Positions 1 to 6,474 of a DNA stretch of 8,819 nucleotides are shown here, one piece after another. The stretch is from Thermoleophilia bacterium (GTDB lineage Bacteria > Actinomycetota > Thermoleophilia > Gaiellales > SKUG01): positions 1 through 8,819 of the forward strand of contig JAOPYW010000356.1 of assembly GCA_025964405.1 (NCBI GenBank), in the 5' to 3' direction. How positions within the stretch are numbered: the stretch's first letter is position 1; every line of letters starts with the position of its first letter. The notes beneath the pieces are model-generated. The model was not told the origin of the DNA. It was given only the letters and a program-made list of their open reading frames with translations, and did not search any database. Both the position numbers and the translations under genes were made by a program.

Positions 1-1
1 G

Positions 2-2251
2 CGCAGCGACGAGGTGCGCGCCGCGGCGCGCCAGCTCGCGCGGCGCGGCTACGTCGTGCGCACCTGGTCGGCCCGGGGCATCGGCCGTTCGGGCGGGCGC
101 CTCGGCGTCGACGATCCCGACACCGACGTCGCCGACGTGCGCCGGCTCGTCGACGACCTCGCCGGACGGCCGGAGGTCGAGCAGGACGGCACCGGTGACC
201 CGCGCGTCGCGGTCATCGGCACGTCACTCGGCGGGGGCCTCGCACTGCTGGCCGCCGAGTACGACCAACGCATCGATGCCGTCGTGCCGATCTTCGCGTG
301 GTACTCGTTGCCGCAGGCACTGCAGCCCGGCGGCGTGCTCAAGCTCGCGTGGGCCGCCAACCTCTTCGCGGCGGGATCGGGTGACACCCGCACGGCTCGA
401 TCCTGCGGCGCGCTGGAGGTCACGCTCTGTGACCTGTGGTCGACCTCGGCCCAGGCCGGCGCGCTCACCCCACGCACGGTCGCCCAACTCGAGCAGCGCA
501 GCCCGATGACGCGCATCGACGACCTGCACGCCCCGACCCTCATCGTGCAGGGCCAGTACGACAGCCTCTTCGACTTCGGTCAGGCCGCCGACCTCGCAGC
601 GGCGCTCGCCGCCAACGACACCCCGCATCGGGTGGAGTGGGTGCGCGCCGGCCACGACGCTGGAACCGACCTCGACACGCAGCGCCACGTCGATCGCGCG
701 GTCGACCGGTGGCTCCAGCGCCACCTGCGTCGACGCCGTGACACCGAGGTCGGGCCGGCGTTCACCGTGCAGCTCGGCTCCGGCCGCGGCTACGGCACGA
801 CCGCCACCTTCCCCCCACGCACCCGCCCCCACCGCGTCTCGCTCAATCCGGCCGACCACACCGATCGCGCGGGCCGCATGCGCTTCAGTTTCCCGCCCCT
901 CGGGCTCCCCGCCGCGTCGACCACGCTGCCCGGCCTTGGTGACGTCACCGGCCTCGACGATGCCGTGGGCGTGCCCGCGGGCCAGCACGCCAGCTTCGAG
1001 GGCAACCGCGAGCCCGCCGGCCTCGAGCTCATCGGCAGCCCGACCGTGCGCCTGCGGATCGCCGCGAGCACGCCCGACGTCACGCTGTTCGTGCACCTGG
1101 TCGACATCGCACCGAGCGGGCAACGACTCATCCCGCGCGCGCTCGTCACGCCGGTGCGCGTCACCGATGCGCCCGCGCTCGACGCAGCAACCGGCGCGGA
1201 GGTCGAGGTGACCCTGCCCCCGATCGCCTGGCGCGTCGCCCCCTCGCACCGCATCGGGCTCGAGGTCGCGAGCACGAATGCGGGCTACGTCGCGAGCGCC
1301 GCTCCCCAGACGATCGCGGTCGGGCTCGACGAGCACGAATTCCTGACGGTGCCCGTGGTGCGGGGGCTCACCGTGGGCGATGACGGCACCGGGTCGGGCG
1401 TCGACCACACCGCGCGCAACCGGTTCGCGCTCGCCGGCGCGCTCGTCGCTGCAGCCCTGCTCGCCGCCCTCGTGGTCGCTCGGCTCGCGCGTCGCCGCGA
1501 CCGGGCGCCGGCACGCCACGACCTCGCCGCGACACCCGTGGTCGTCGACGGGCTCGCCAAGCGCTACCGCGGCGGTGTCACGGCGGTGGCTGACGTCAGC
1601 TTCGTGGTGGAGCCCGGCTCGATCGTCGGACTCGTCGGTCCGAACGGCGCGGGCAAGACGACGGTCTTGCGCATGCTGCTCGGGCTCGCGCGACCGAGCG
1701 CCGGGCAGGCCTTCCTCTTCGGGCAGCGCGTGCGCCCGGGCACGCCGGCGCTGCGGCGCGTGGGCGCGCTCGTCGAGGGCCCGGGCCTCGCTCCCCACCA
1801 CTCCGGACGACAGCACCTCGAACGGTACTGGGGCGCCACCGGCCGCCCGCGCGCCGAGGCCGACATCGCCGGCGCACTCGCCGCCGTCGAGCTCACGGGC
1901 GACGCCCACCGGCGCGTGTCGACCTGGTCGCACGGCATGCGCCAGCGGCTCGGCATCGCCCAGGCCCTGCTCGGGGAGCCCGACGTGGTCGTGCTCGACG
2001 AGCCGACGAACGGGCTCGACCCGGCGCAGATCCGCCACCTGCGCGAGCTCATCCGGGGCGTCGCCGCGTCGGGCCGCACGGTACTCCTGTCGAGCCACCT
2101 GCTGAGCGAACTCGAGCAGGTGTCGACGCACGTGGTGCTCCTGGCCGACGGTCGCGTGCTCGACCACGGCACGCTCGCCGACGTGGTCGGCGCGCACGAC
2201 GACCTCGAGTCGGCGTTCCTCGCCGCGATCGCGGAGGCTGACGATGCGTGA
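2..2251 (+). CDS. CocE/S15-type hydrolase fused to ABC transporter ATP-binding domain (5' partial)
   Basis: A single open frame joins an alpha/beta hydrolase to an ABC ATPase. Residues are counted from the GTG at 14, but the frame stays open to the window edge and that GTG falls inside a conserved hydrolase helix, so the true start lies upstream. The hydrolase half shows the nucleophile elbow GTSLGG (Ser71) and likely triad partners Asp183 (in GQYDSLFD) and His214 (in RAGHDAG). A PepX_C-like beta domain spans about 240-455, as in CocE/X-Pro dipeptidyl-peptidase (S15) enzymes. One hydrophobic helix (about 471-490) is followed by an Arg-rich stretch. The ATPase half (about 508-735) has Walker A GPNGAGKTT (542), signature WSHGMRQ (638), Walker B VVVLDEPTNGLDP (Asp662-Glu663) and H-loop His695. 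The Arg cluster after the helix suggests a cytoplasmic ATPase and an external hydrolase (inference). The chain overlaps the downstream permease gene. The substrate is unknown. Confidence 0.9.
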   Translation, partial: RSDEVRAAARQLARRGYVVRTWSARGIGRSGGRLGVDDPDTDVADVRRLVDDLAGRPEVEQDGTGDPRVAVIGTSLGGGLALLAAEYDQRIDAVVPIFAWYSLPQALQPGGVLKLAWAANLFAAGSGDTRTARSCGALEVTLCDLWSTSAQAGALTPRTVAQLEQRSPMTRIDDLHAPTLIVQGQYDSLFDFGQAADLAAALAANDTPHRVEWVRAGHDAGTDLDTQRHVDRAVDRWLQRHLRRRRDTEVGPAFTVQLGSGRGYGTTATFPPRTRPHRVSLNPADHTDRAGRMRFSFPPLGLPAASTTLPGLGDVTGLDDAVGVPAGQHASFEGNREPAGLELIGSPTVRLRIAASTPDVTLFVHLVDIAPSGQRLIPRALVTPVRVTDAPALDAATGAEVEVTLPPIAWRVAPSHRIGLEVASTNAGYVASAAPQTIAVGLDEHEFLTVPVVRGLTVGDDGTGSGVDHTARNRFALAGALVAAALLAALVVARLARRRDRAPARHDLAATPVVVDGLAKRYRGGVTAVADVSFVVEPGSIVGLVGPNGAGKTTVLRMLLGLARPSAGQAFLFGQRVRPGTPALRRVGALVEGPGLAPHHSGRQHLERYWGATGRPRAEADIAGALAAVELTGDAHRRVSTWSHGMRQRLGIAQALLGEPDVVVLDEPTNGLDPAQIRHLRELIRGVAASGRTVLLSSHLLSELEQVSTHVVLLADGRVLDHGTLADVVGAHDDLESAFLAAIAEADDA

Positions 2252-3047
2252 CGAACTGGCCCGCCAGCTCGGACGCCGACGCACCCGCCTGGTGCTCGGC
2301 CTCATGCTGTTCATCCCGCTCGCGCTCGTGCTGGTCTACGTGCTGCGCGGAGCGCCCGAACTCGCCCCCGGGGCGACGCCGTCGCTCCAGCAGCTCGCCG
2401 ACGGTTCGGCCCTCGCGTTCACGAGCTTCGTGCTCTACCTCTGCGCGCCGCTGCTGCTGGTCGCGGTCGCCGCCCTGTTCGCGGGAGACAGCGTCGCGAG
2501 CGAAGCCGCGTGGGGCACCCTGCGCTACCTGCTCGCGGCGCCGGTCGCGCGCCGCCGGCTCCTCGCGCGCAAGCTCGTCGCCGCGCTCGCGCTCACGCTG
2601 CTCGCGCTGCTCCTGCTCGCGGGCACGTCACTCGTCGCAGGCCTCGTCGCGTTCGGGTGGCATCCGCTCGACACCCCGGTCGGCGGGAGCATCGCGACCG
2701 GCCCCGCGAGCTGGCGGCTCGTGCTCGCGCTGGCCTACGTGCTGGTCAGCCTGCTGCCGTTCGCCGCGATCGCGCTCTGGTTCTCGACGCTGTCGGAGTC
2801 GCCGCTCGCACCCGTGGCGGGCTCGGTCGGCGTGGCGGTGGTCGCGCAGATCCTCGACGTGCTCCCCACGCTCGGGCGCGTGCGTGCGGCGCTCCCCACC
2901 CACTACGCCTACGACTGGCTCGACTTCTACGTCGACCCGCCGAGCGCCACCGACGCCTCGGCCGGCGTGCTGCAGGCCGCGATCATCACGATCGCCGCGC
3001 TCGCCGCCGCGTGGTGGAGCTTCGCGCGCCGCGACGTCAACGGCTGA
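2244..3047 (+). CDS. ABC-2 family transporter permease
   Basis: This 267-residue integral membrane protein is the likely partner of the upstream ATPase. About six hydrophobic helices can be seen near residues 15-34, 58-80, 110-136, 158-180, 188-207 and 241-260. Between helices 2 and 3 lies the ABC-2 signature stretch, in which an acidic ASEAAWGTLRYLLAAPV segment is followed by RRRLLARK. The ATG overlaps the end of the fusion gene by 8 bp (TGA at 2249-2251). A GGAGG ribosome-binding site at 2233-2237 sits 6 nt before it, so translation is probably coupled. A typical exporter of this class would pair two permeases with two ATPases; a homodimer is inferred because no second permease gene follows. 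The exported substrate cannot be read from the sequence. Confidence 0.9.
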   Translation: MRDELARQLGRRRTRLVLGLMLFIPLALVLVYVLRGAPELAPGATPSLQQLADGSALAFTSFVLYLCAPLLLVAVAALFAGDSVASEAAWGTLRYLLAAPVARRRLLARKLVAALALTLLALLLLAGTSLVAGLVAFGWHPLDTPVGGSIATGPASWRLVLALAYVLVSLLPFAAIALWFSTLSESPLAPVAGSVGVAVVAQILDVLPTLGRVRAALPTHYAYDWLDFYVDPPSATDASAGVLQAAIITIAALAAAWWSFARRDVNG

Positions 3048-3081
3048 GGTACACCCGCGCACGAGCCGGGCGATCAAGCAC

Positions 3082-3109
3082 TCGCGATCAGGCGGTCGCG
3101 ATCAGGCGC
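3082..3109. repeat. Two tandem 14-bp repeats at a gene 3' end
   Basis: The unit TCGCGATCAGGCG(G/C) occurs at 3082-3095 and 3096-3109 with one difference in the last base. A degenerate third copy (about 9 of 14 bases) lies at 3068-3081. Each clear copy contains TCA, which reads TGA on the minus strand, and the TCA at 3102-3104 is the stop codon of the minus-strand gene. The TCGCGA core is self-complementary, so the two copies could pair as a weak 6-bp stem. It lies between convergent genes but has no T-tract, so a terminator role is not supported. Confidence 0.8.
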
Positions 3110-3608
3110 TCGGCGGCTGGTGGTGCGCGTCGGCGGCGAAGATCTTCGTGACGCCGTCGACGAGCAGCACGAGCCGGCTGTCGCGCACCCAGGCGAAGTG
3201 GGCGTCGGCGTTGCCCTCGAAGTTGAGGAGCTGTGCGCCCACCGAGCCCGTGCCCGGAACAGGTGCGTCAGGCGCGTCGTGCGGACCCTTCGCGGGCTGG
3301 GCAGCGAGCGCGCGCACGTAGAAGCGGCTGCCGTCTCGGAACACGCCGGCGGCCGGGCTGTCGGCGCCGACCGACAGCGCGTAGGCGGCACGTCGGGCGT
3401 TGGCGAGGGAGTCGTAGCCGACCTGGCGACCGTAGCCGGTCTGCGCATCGAGGAGGCGGAAGAACCCGACCCCGTGCAGGTCGAGCAGCGCGGCCTCCGG
3501 AAGGCGTCGCATGCGGAAGCCGCCCAGCGCGTGGGCGCTGGGCGCCGCGGTGTTCGGCGCGGCGGCGATCGCGGCGGTCGTGGGCTGGGGCATCGCGGAG
3601 AGGATCAT
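3102..3608 (-). CDS. Hypothetical protein, 168 residues, family not recognised
   Basis: I do not recognise this family. The coding case rests on consistently G/C-ending minus-strand codons across the whole reading frame, a body of ordinary globular composition, and a promoter-like hexamer TAGGTT 6 nt before the ATG. Residues 7-29 are rich in Ala, Pro and Thr and look flexible; Met33 (in GGFRMRR) is an alternative start. The body has alternating polar/apolar segments such as GRQVGYDSLANARRAAYAL (61-79), a RDGSRFYVRAL strand (91-101), NFEGNADAHFAWV and LVLLVDGVTKIFAAD. This suggests a small alpha/beta protein that may be soluble. No clear signal peptide or membrane helix is visible. It is convergent with the permease and divergent from the CAP gene, so no operon context helps. 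Confidence 0.7.
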   Translation of the reverse strand: MILSAMPQPTTAAIAAAPNTAAPSAHALGGFRMRRLPEAALLDLHGVGFFRLLDAQTGYGRQVGYDSLANARRAAYALSVGADSPAAGVFRDGSRFYVRALAAQPAKGPHDAPDAPVPGTGSVGAQLLNFEGNADAHFAWVRDSRLVLLVDGVTKIFAADAHHQPPSA

Positions 3609-3614
3609 GGCGCG

Positions 3615-3620
3615 AACCTA
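3615..3620 (-). promoter_or_regulatory. Candidate -10 element of a leaderless promoter, minus strand
   Basis: On the minus strand TAGGTT is followed by exactly 6 nt and then the ATG at 3608. This is the TANNNT-plus-short-spacer arrangement typical of leaderless transcripts in actinobacteria, and similar spacing recurs at four plus-strand genes here. The same bases include GGTAGG, a weak alternative ribosome-binding site, so the two readings cannot be separated from sequence alone. Confidence 0.4.
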
Positions 3621-3776
3621 CCGCCTCGTCGGCGGGCATGCGGCAGATGCAAGGCCGCCCTTACGTCCAGCTCCGCCGAACCAGCGACGATGACCCGCGA
3701 AGCCCCGTTCGCTACCGCGACGTGCGGATCTTGTTAGAGCATATCGGACGAAGGTCAAGTAGCCGTGGTCGCTGCC

Positions 3777-3782
3777 GATAGG
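3777..3782 (+). promoter_or_regulatory. Candidate -10 element before the CAP-domain gene
   Basis: GATAGG sits at -12 to -7 relative to the ATG at 3789, the same offset as the hexamers before the genes at 6113 and 6475. No purine-rich ribosome-binding site is visible, which favours a leaderless start at 3789. The 180-bp divergent gap 3609-3788 is less GC-rich near its right end (around TTGTTAGAGCATATC at 3731-3745). I see no recognisable riboswitch in it. Confidence 0.4.
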
Positions 3783-3788
3783 GCACAA

Positions 3789-5216
3789 ATGCACCGCTCA
3801 GTCCGCATCCTGCCGCTCCTCCTGCTCGCGCTCGTCGCGAGCCTGGCTGCGGCACCGACCGCCGCTCACGCCGCGTCGACGCTCGGCTGCGCGGAGACCA
3901 CGACCGGCACGAGCGACCTCGACTGGACGGCCGACATCCTGGCGGGCACCAACGCCCACCGCGCGACGCTCGGCCTGCCGGCGCTCATCCTCGACCCGAC
4001 GATCACGAAGGCCGCGAGGTGGAAGGCCCGCGACCTCGGCCGACGCAACTACTTCGCACACGACGACCAGGCTCCGGCCGGTTCGGGCGAAGCCGCGCGA
4101 TCGCCGTGGGACCGCCTCATCGACTGCGGTTACAACCAGCCGAGCTCATCGCGCGCCGAGAACATCGCCGCGGGCCAGACGTCGGGTGCCGCCTTCGTGA
4201 CGGCGTGGATCAACTCCCCCGGCCACCGCGCGAACATCGAGAACGCGTCGATGCGCTACATCGGCATCGCGACGGCCCGCGCCGAAGCCAGCACCTACAA
4301 GACCTATTCGGTGCAGATGTTCTCGTCGAAGCCGGGCACCACGGCCGCTCCCACTCCCACTCCGACACCGACACCGACACCTACTCCCACCCCGACGCCG
4401 ACGCCGACGCCGACCACCCCAACGCCGACGCCGACGCCGACCACCCCGAAGCCGACCACGCCGGCACCCACACCGACCAACCCTGCGCCGACGCCCACGC
4501 CCACGACACCGACCCCGACGCCGACGACCCCGACGCCCACCACGCAGACCCCGGTTCCGCCGCCGAGCACGACGACGGTCGAGCTGCCGTCGACCGAGGC
4601 GACGACCGACGTCTGCCCGGCCGACGATTCGGGCCTCGCCTACCGTGAGGACAGCTCCACCGGACCGATCCTCGTGACGTCGAACGCGACCGGATGCCTG
4701 CGCATCGACGCCGTCGCACCCGGCACGGGCACCGTCATCTACCGGGCGGCAACCCCCGAGGGCGCCACGTCGACGCCGGTCGTGCTGCGCGTCACGGTGA
4801 CCGCCGATCGCTCACTCGACAGCCTCGACGGCGACGCCACCCCCGCCACACCGCCGCGCACGATCGTCAAGGGCGCGGCCGCGACCATCACCAAGACGCG
4901 CTGCCGCGGCCGCTGGTCGGTAGCCGGCTGGTGCTACACGCTCACGTCGCGCGCGACCCTGCTCCGCCCGAACGGCACGGCGATCGCCGGCGAGGCCGTG
5001 GCCGTGAACCGCCGCACCCTGGCCGGCCGGTCCGCGCTGCTCGGCACCGCGAAGACCTCCCGCACCGGCACCGCCACCCTCACCACGCGCCTCAAGCCTC
5101 CCGTGCGCGGCACCCGCGCCTGGCTCCTGGCGACCGTGCACACCGTGCAGCTGCAGTACCGTGGCTCCACCACGCTCCTGCCGGCATCTGCCGTGGTGAC
5201 CACGCACGTCCGCTGA
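3789..5216 (+). CDS. Secreted CAP/SCP-domain (YkwD-like) protein with Pro-Thr linker and C-terminal beta-rich domain
   Basis: The protein is 475 residues from the ATG at 3789. A signal peptide (MHRSVR then a Leu/Ala-rich core) is likely cleaved after AHA at 28, so it should be exported. Residues about 40-180 form a CAP domain like bacterial YkwD proteins: TNAHRATLGLPAL, NYFAHDD (His91), AENIAAG (Glu124) and INSPGHRANI (His146) supply the usual cavity His/Glu residues. Cys34 and Cys113 could form a disulfide. Residues about 188-262 are a Pro-Thr repeat typical of flexible wall-spanning linkers. The remainder (about 263-475) is Thr/Val-rich and probably beta-sandwich-like, with a Cys pair in RCRGRWSVAGWCYTL. 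An in-frame upstream GTG (3765) would put eight polar residues before the signal peptide, so 3789 is preferred. The biochemical role of bacterial CAP domains is poorly defined; a cell-surface or envelope role is inferred. Confidence 0.9.
   Translation: MHRSVRILPLLLLALVASLAAAPTAAHAASTLGCAETTTGTSDLDWTADILAGTNAHRATLGLPALILDPTITKAARWKARDLGRRNYFAHDDQAPAGSGEAARSPWDRLIDCGYNQPSSSRAENIAAGQTSGAAFVTAWINSPGHRANIENASMRYIGIATARAEASTYKTYSVQMFSSKPGTTAAPTPTPTPTPTPTPTPTPTPTPTTPTPTPTPTTPKPTTPAPTPTNPAPTPTPTTPTPTPTTPTPTTQTPVPPPSTTTVELPSTEATTDVCPADDSGLAYREDSSTGPILVTSNATGCLRIDAVAPGTGTVIYRAATPEGATSTPVVLRVTVTADRSLDSLDGDATPATPPRTIVKGAAATITKTRCRGRWSVAGWCYTLTSRATLLRPNGTAIAGEAVAVNRRTLAGRSALLGTAKTSRTGTATLTTRLKPPVRGTRAWLLATVHTVQLQYRGSTTLLPASAVVTTHVR
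4350..4560 (+). repeat. Low-complexity Pro-Thr codon repeat inside the CAP gene
   Basis: Roughly 210 bp consist of alternating Pro and Thr codons (CCN/ACN), with runs of CCGACG and CCCAC and a few Ala, Lys or Asn interruptions. At the protein level it is (TP)n with TTP breaks. The repeat gives spurious Val-Gly-rich frames on the other strand. Such tracts can change length by slippage. Confidence 0.9.
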
Positions 5217-5224
5217 CGCCGCGC

Positions 5225-5230
5225 TACGCT
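5225..5230 (+). promoter_or_regulatory. Candidate -10 element of a leaderless promoter
   Basis: TACGCT fits TANNNT and is followed by 7 nt (GCTGAAC) and the ATG at 5238. It lies in the 21-bp gap after the CAP gene stop. No ribosome-binding site is visible before this ATG, consistent with a leaderless message beginning at or near the start codon. Confidence 0.45.
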
Positions 5231-5237
5231 GCTGAAC

Positions 5238-5669
5238 ATGGTCACCGCGTTCGCAGCCCTCGTCTTCGCCGCCTCCAGCCTCGCCTGTGCGCATCGCCTG
5301 CGCACGGCGACCCGCGCCCGCGACTACCTCGTCTTCACGCCGTTCATCGTCGCCGCCTGGACCGCGCTGCTCACCACGCGCCACCCCACCGCAGGTTCGA
5401 TGGTGCTCAACTTCCTGCTGCTCGACATGACGATCATGCTGCTCGCGTGCTTCGGCATCTTCCGCATGCTCGGCGCCTTCGACCCCGACCCGTGGGCGGC
5501 AGGCGACGACGGGCCCGGCGGCGACGACTCCGACCCCCGCGGCCCCAGTGCGCCCGAGGGGCCGCAGCTGCACACGGCTCCCCGCACCCCACGGCCCGCG
5601 GTCAGCGCCCGCCGGCCGCGCGGGACCGCGCGCACGCGCCTGCCGCGCACGGCTCCGGGCCAGGAGTAG
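5238..5669 (+). CDS. Small membrane protein with disordered charged tail, function unknown
   Basis: This 143-residue protein is not a family I recognise. Three hydrophobic segments are visible at about 2-20, 30-47 and 55-77, the last unusually rich in Leu and Met (LLLDMTIMLLACFGIF). From about residue 80 the sequence becomes a low-complexity tail: first Asp/Gly/Pro-rich (81-99), then Pro/Arg-rich and basic (116-137). The tail probably lies in the cytoplasm, but topology is not certain. It follows the CAP gene by 21 bp with its own promoter-like hexamer, so it need not be co-transcribed with it. Codon bias is typical of the window. Confidence 0.75.
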   Translation: MVTAFAALVFAASSLACAHRLRTATRARDYLVFTPFIVAAWTALLTTRHPTAGSMVLNFLLLDMTIMLLACFGIFRMLGAFDPDPWAAGDDGPGGDDSDPRGPSAPEGPQLHTAPRTPRPAVSARRPRGTARTRLPRTAPGQE

Positions 5670-5742
5670 GACTACCGCCACCCGATCGCGAACACACCAC
5701 CATCGACACGCCACCCGATGACCACCCGGGAGCCGCCTGCAG

Positions 5743-6081
5743 ATGCCACGCACCACCAAGCCCCGCGCCAAGCGCCGCACCGAGTCGCACTCCACGCGCC
5801 TGCGACAGCGCCTCGTCGCGCGCCAGGGCGGTCGCTGCCACTACTGCGACGCCCCGATGACGATGCGGAGCCGCTTCGACTCTCCGGTGCAGGCGACCGA
5901 CGCCACCATCGAGCACCTCGTGCCGCGCGCCCTCGGCGGCGGCAACACCCCGCAGAACCTCGTCGCCGCCTGCAGCCGCTGCAACGCGCTCGGCGGACGC
6001 ATCGACAAGTGGGCCATCGATACCTTCGGCGGCCGGCGCCTCAGCCGGGCCGAGCAGCACCGGGCCCGCCGCGCCGCCTGA
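5743..6081 (+). CDS. HNH endonuclease family protein
   Basis: At 112 residues this is a compact, stand-alone HNH nuclease of the zinc-ribbon type. A basic N-terminus (1-29) precedes CHYC (Cys32, Cys35). TIEHLVPRALGGG carries the Glu57-His58 core and NTPQNLV carries Asn72. The second zinc pair is Cys77-Cys80 in CSRCNALGG, where Asn81 takes the last position of the motif (an HNN form). HNH domains bind a divalent metal and cut nucleic acid. The Lys/Arg-rich ends fit DNA binding, but the biological role (repair, restriction, other) cannot be inferred from the neighbours. A GGGAG ribosome-binding site at 5728-5732 lies 10 nt before the ATG, unlike the leaderless-looking neighbours. No methyltransferase, phage gene or intron is nearby. 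Confidence 0.88.
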   Translation: MPRTTKPRAKRRTESHSTRLRQRLVARQGGRCHYCDAPMTMRSRFDSPVQATDATIEHLVPRALGGGNTPQNLVAACSRCNALGGRIDKWAIDTFGGRRLSRAEQHRARRAA

Positions 6082-6100
6082 CGCCGCGCGCGCGAGTGGG

Positions 6101-6106
6101 CATACT
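6101..6106 (+). promoter_or_regulatory. Candidate promoter -10 (CATACT) of a leaderless gene
   Basis: CATACT matches TATAAT at four of six positions and is followed by 6 nt and the ATG at 6113. CTGACG at 6078-6083 lies 17 nt upstream, resembles a -35 box and overlaps the HNH stop codon. The string GGGCATA starts 15 nt before this ATG, exactly as it does before the cupin ATG at 6475. Confidence 0.5.
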
Positions 6107-6112
6107 GCCCCC

Positions 6113-6436
6113 ATGACCTCCACCTTCCGCGAAGACACCGACGAGGGTCGCCTCGACCTCGACGTCGACGGCACCAACGTCGGCCACATCAACTACGACG
6201 TCGACGGCAGCGTCGCGACGATCGCCCACACCGAGGTCGACACCGCCTTCGAGGGCAATGGCTACGGCGGGGAGCTGGTGCGCGAATCGCTGCGCCGCTT
6301 CGACGAGCGCGGCATGACGGTGCGCCCGACCTGCCCGTTCGCGCTCGCGTGGATCAAGCAGCACCCGGAGTTCGCCGCACAGGTCGATTCGAGCATGCAG
6401 GCACAGGTGGCGTCGAACGGCCACGGCCAGCACTGA
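6113..6436 (+). CDS. Small GNAT-like N-acetyltransferase (YjdJ-type, Acetyltransf_CG)
   Basis: This 107-residue protein matches the short single-domain GCN5-like family. The visible landmarks are an N-terminal beta meander (GRLDLDVDGTNVGHINYDVDG, about 12-32), the AHTEVDTAFEGNGYGGELV stretch with the acetyl-CoA-binding GNGYGG loop (48-53), and RPTCPFALAWIKQHPEF (71-87) with the conserved Cys-Pro-Phe. Members usually lack the full GNAT fold and their acceptor substrates are mostly unknown. The last 20 residues (QVDSSMQAQVASNGHGQH region) are a polar tail. It stands between the HNH and cupin genes with its own promoter-like hexamer. Confidence 0.88.
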   Translation: MTSTFREDTDEGRLDLDVDGTNVGHINYDVDGSVATIAHTEVDTAFEGNGYGGELVRESLRRFDERGMTVRPTCPFALAWIKQHPEFAAQVDSSMQAQVASNGHGQH

Positions 6437-6462
6437 CGGGCGCTGCTCCGCGCGGAATCGGG

Positions 6463-6468
6463 CATAGG
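6463..6468 (+). promoter_or_regulatory. Candidate -10 element before the cupin gene
   Basis: CATAGG lies at -12 to -7 relative to the ATG at 6475, within GGGCATAGGGT. An alternative reading, TAGGGT at 6465-6470, fits TANNNT but leaves only 4 nt to the ATG. No ribosome-binding site is visible. The placement repeats that of the preceding gene to the base. Confidence 0.4.
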
Positions 6469-6474
6469 GTGCGC

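Noticed and set aside
224..2314. 696-residue open frame on the minus strand opposite the fusion gene
   Set aside because: It is antisense to a protein with intact catalytic and ABC motifs; its translation is Arg/Gly/Glu-rich low complexity with no domain, as expected from GC-rich antisense frames.
2248..3321. 357-residue plus-strand frame over the permease and beyond
   Set aside because: Translation is Ser/Arg/Cys-rich without membrane helices; the permease frame explains this DNA.
3120..3737. 205-residue plus-strand frame opposite the 168-residue gene
   Set aside because: Composition (Val/Gly/Glu/Arg-rich) and poor codon pattern mark it as a shadow; the minus-strand frame has the proper third-position bias.
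3609..3788. Riboswitch before the secreted CAP gene
   Set aside because: Riboswitches do occur before actinobacterial wall-protein genes, but I could not identify a conserved core, and the start looks leaderless.
4304..4570. Minus-strand frame encoding (VG)n
   Set aside because: It is the reverse reading of the Pro-Thr repeat.
4812..5795. 327-residue minus-strand frame
   Set aside because: It crosses three well-supported features on the other strand and shows no recognisable domain.
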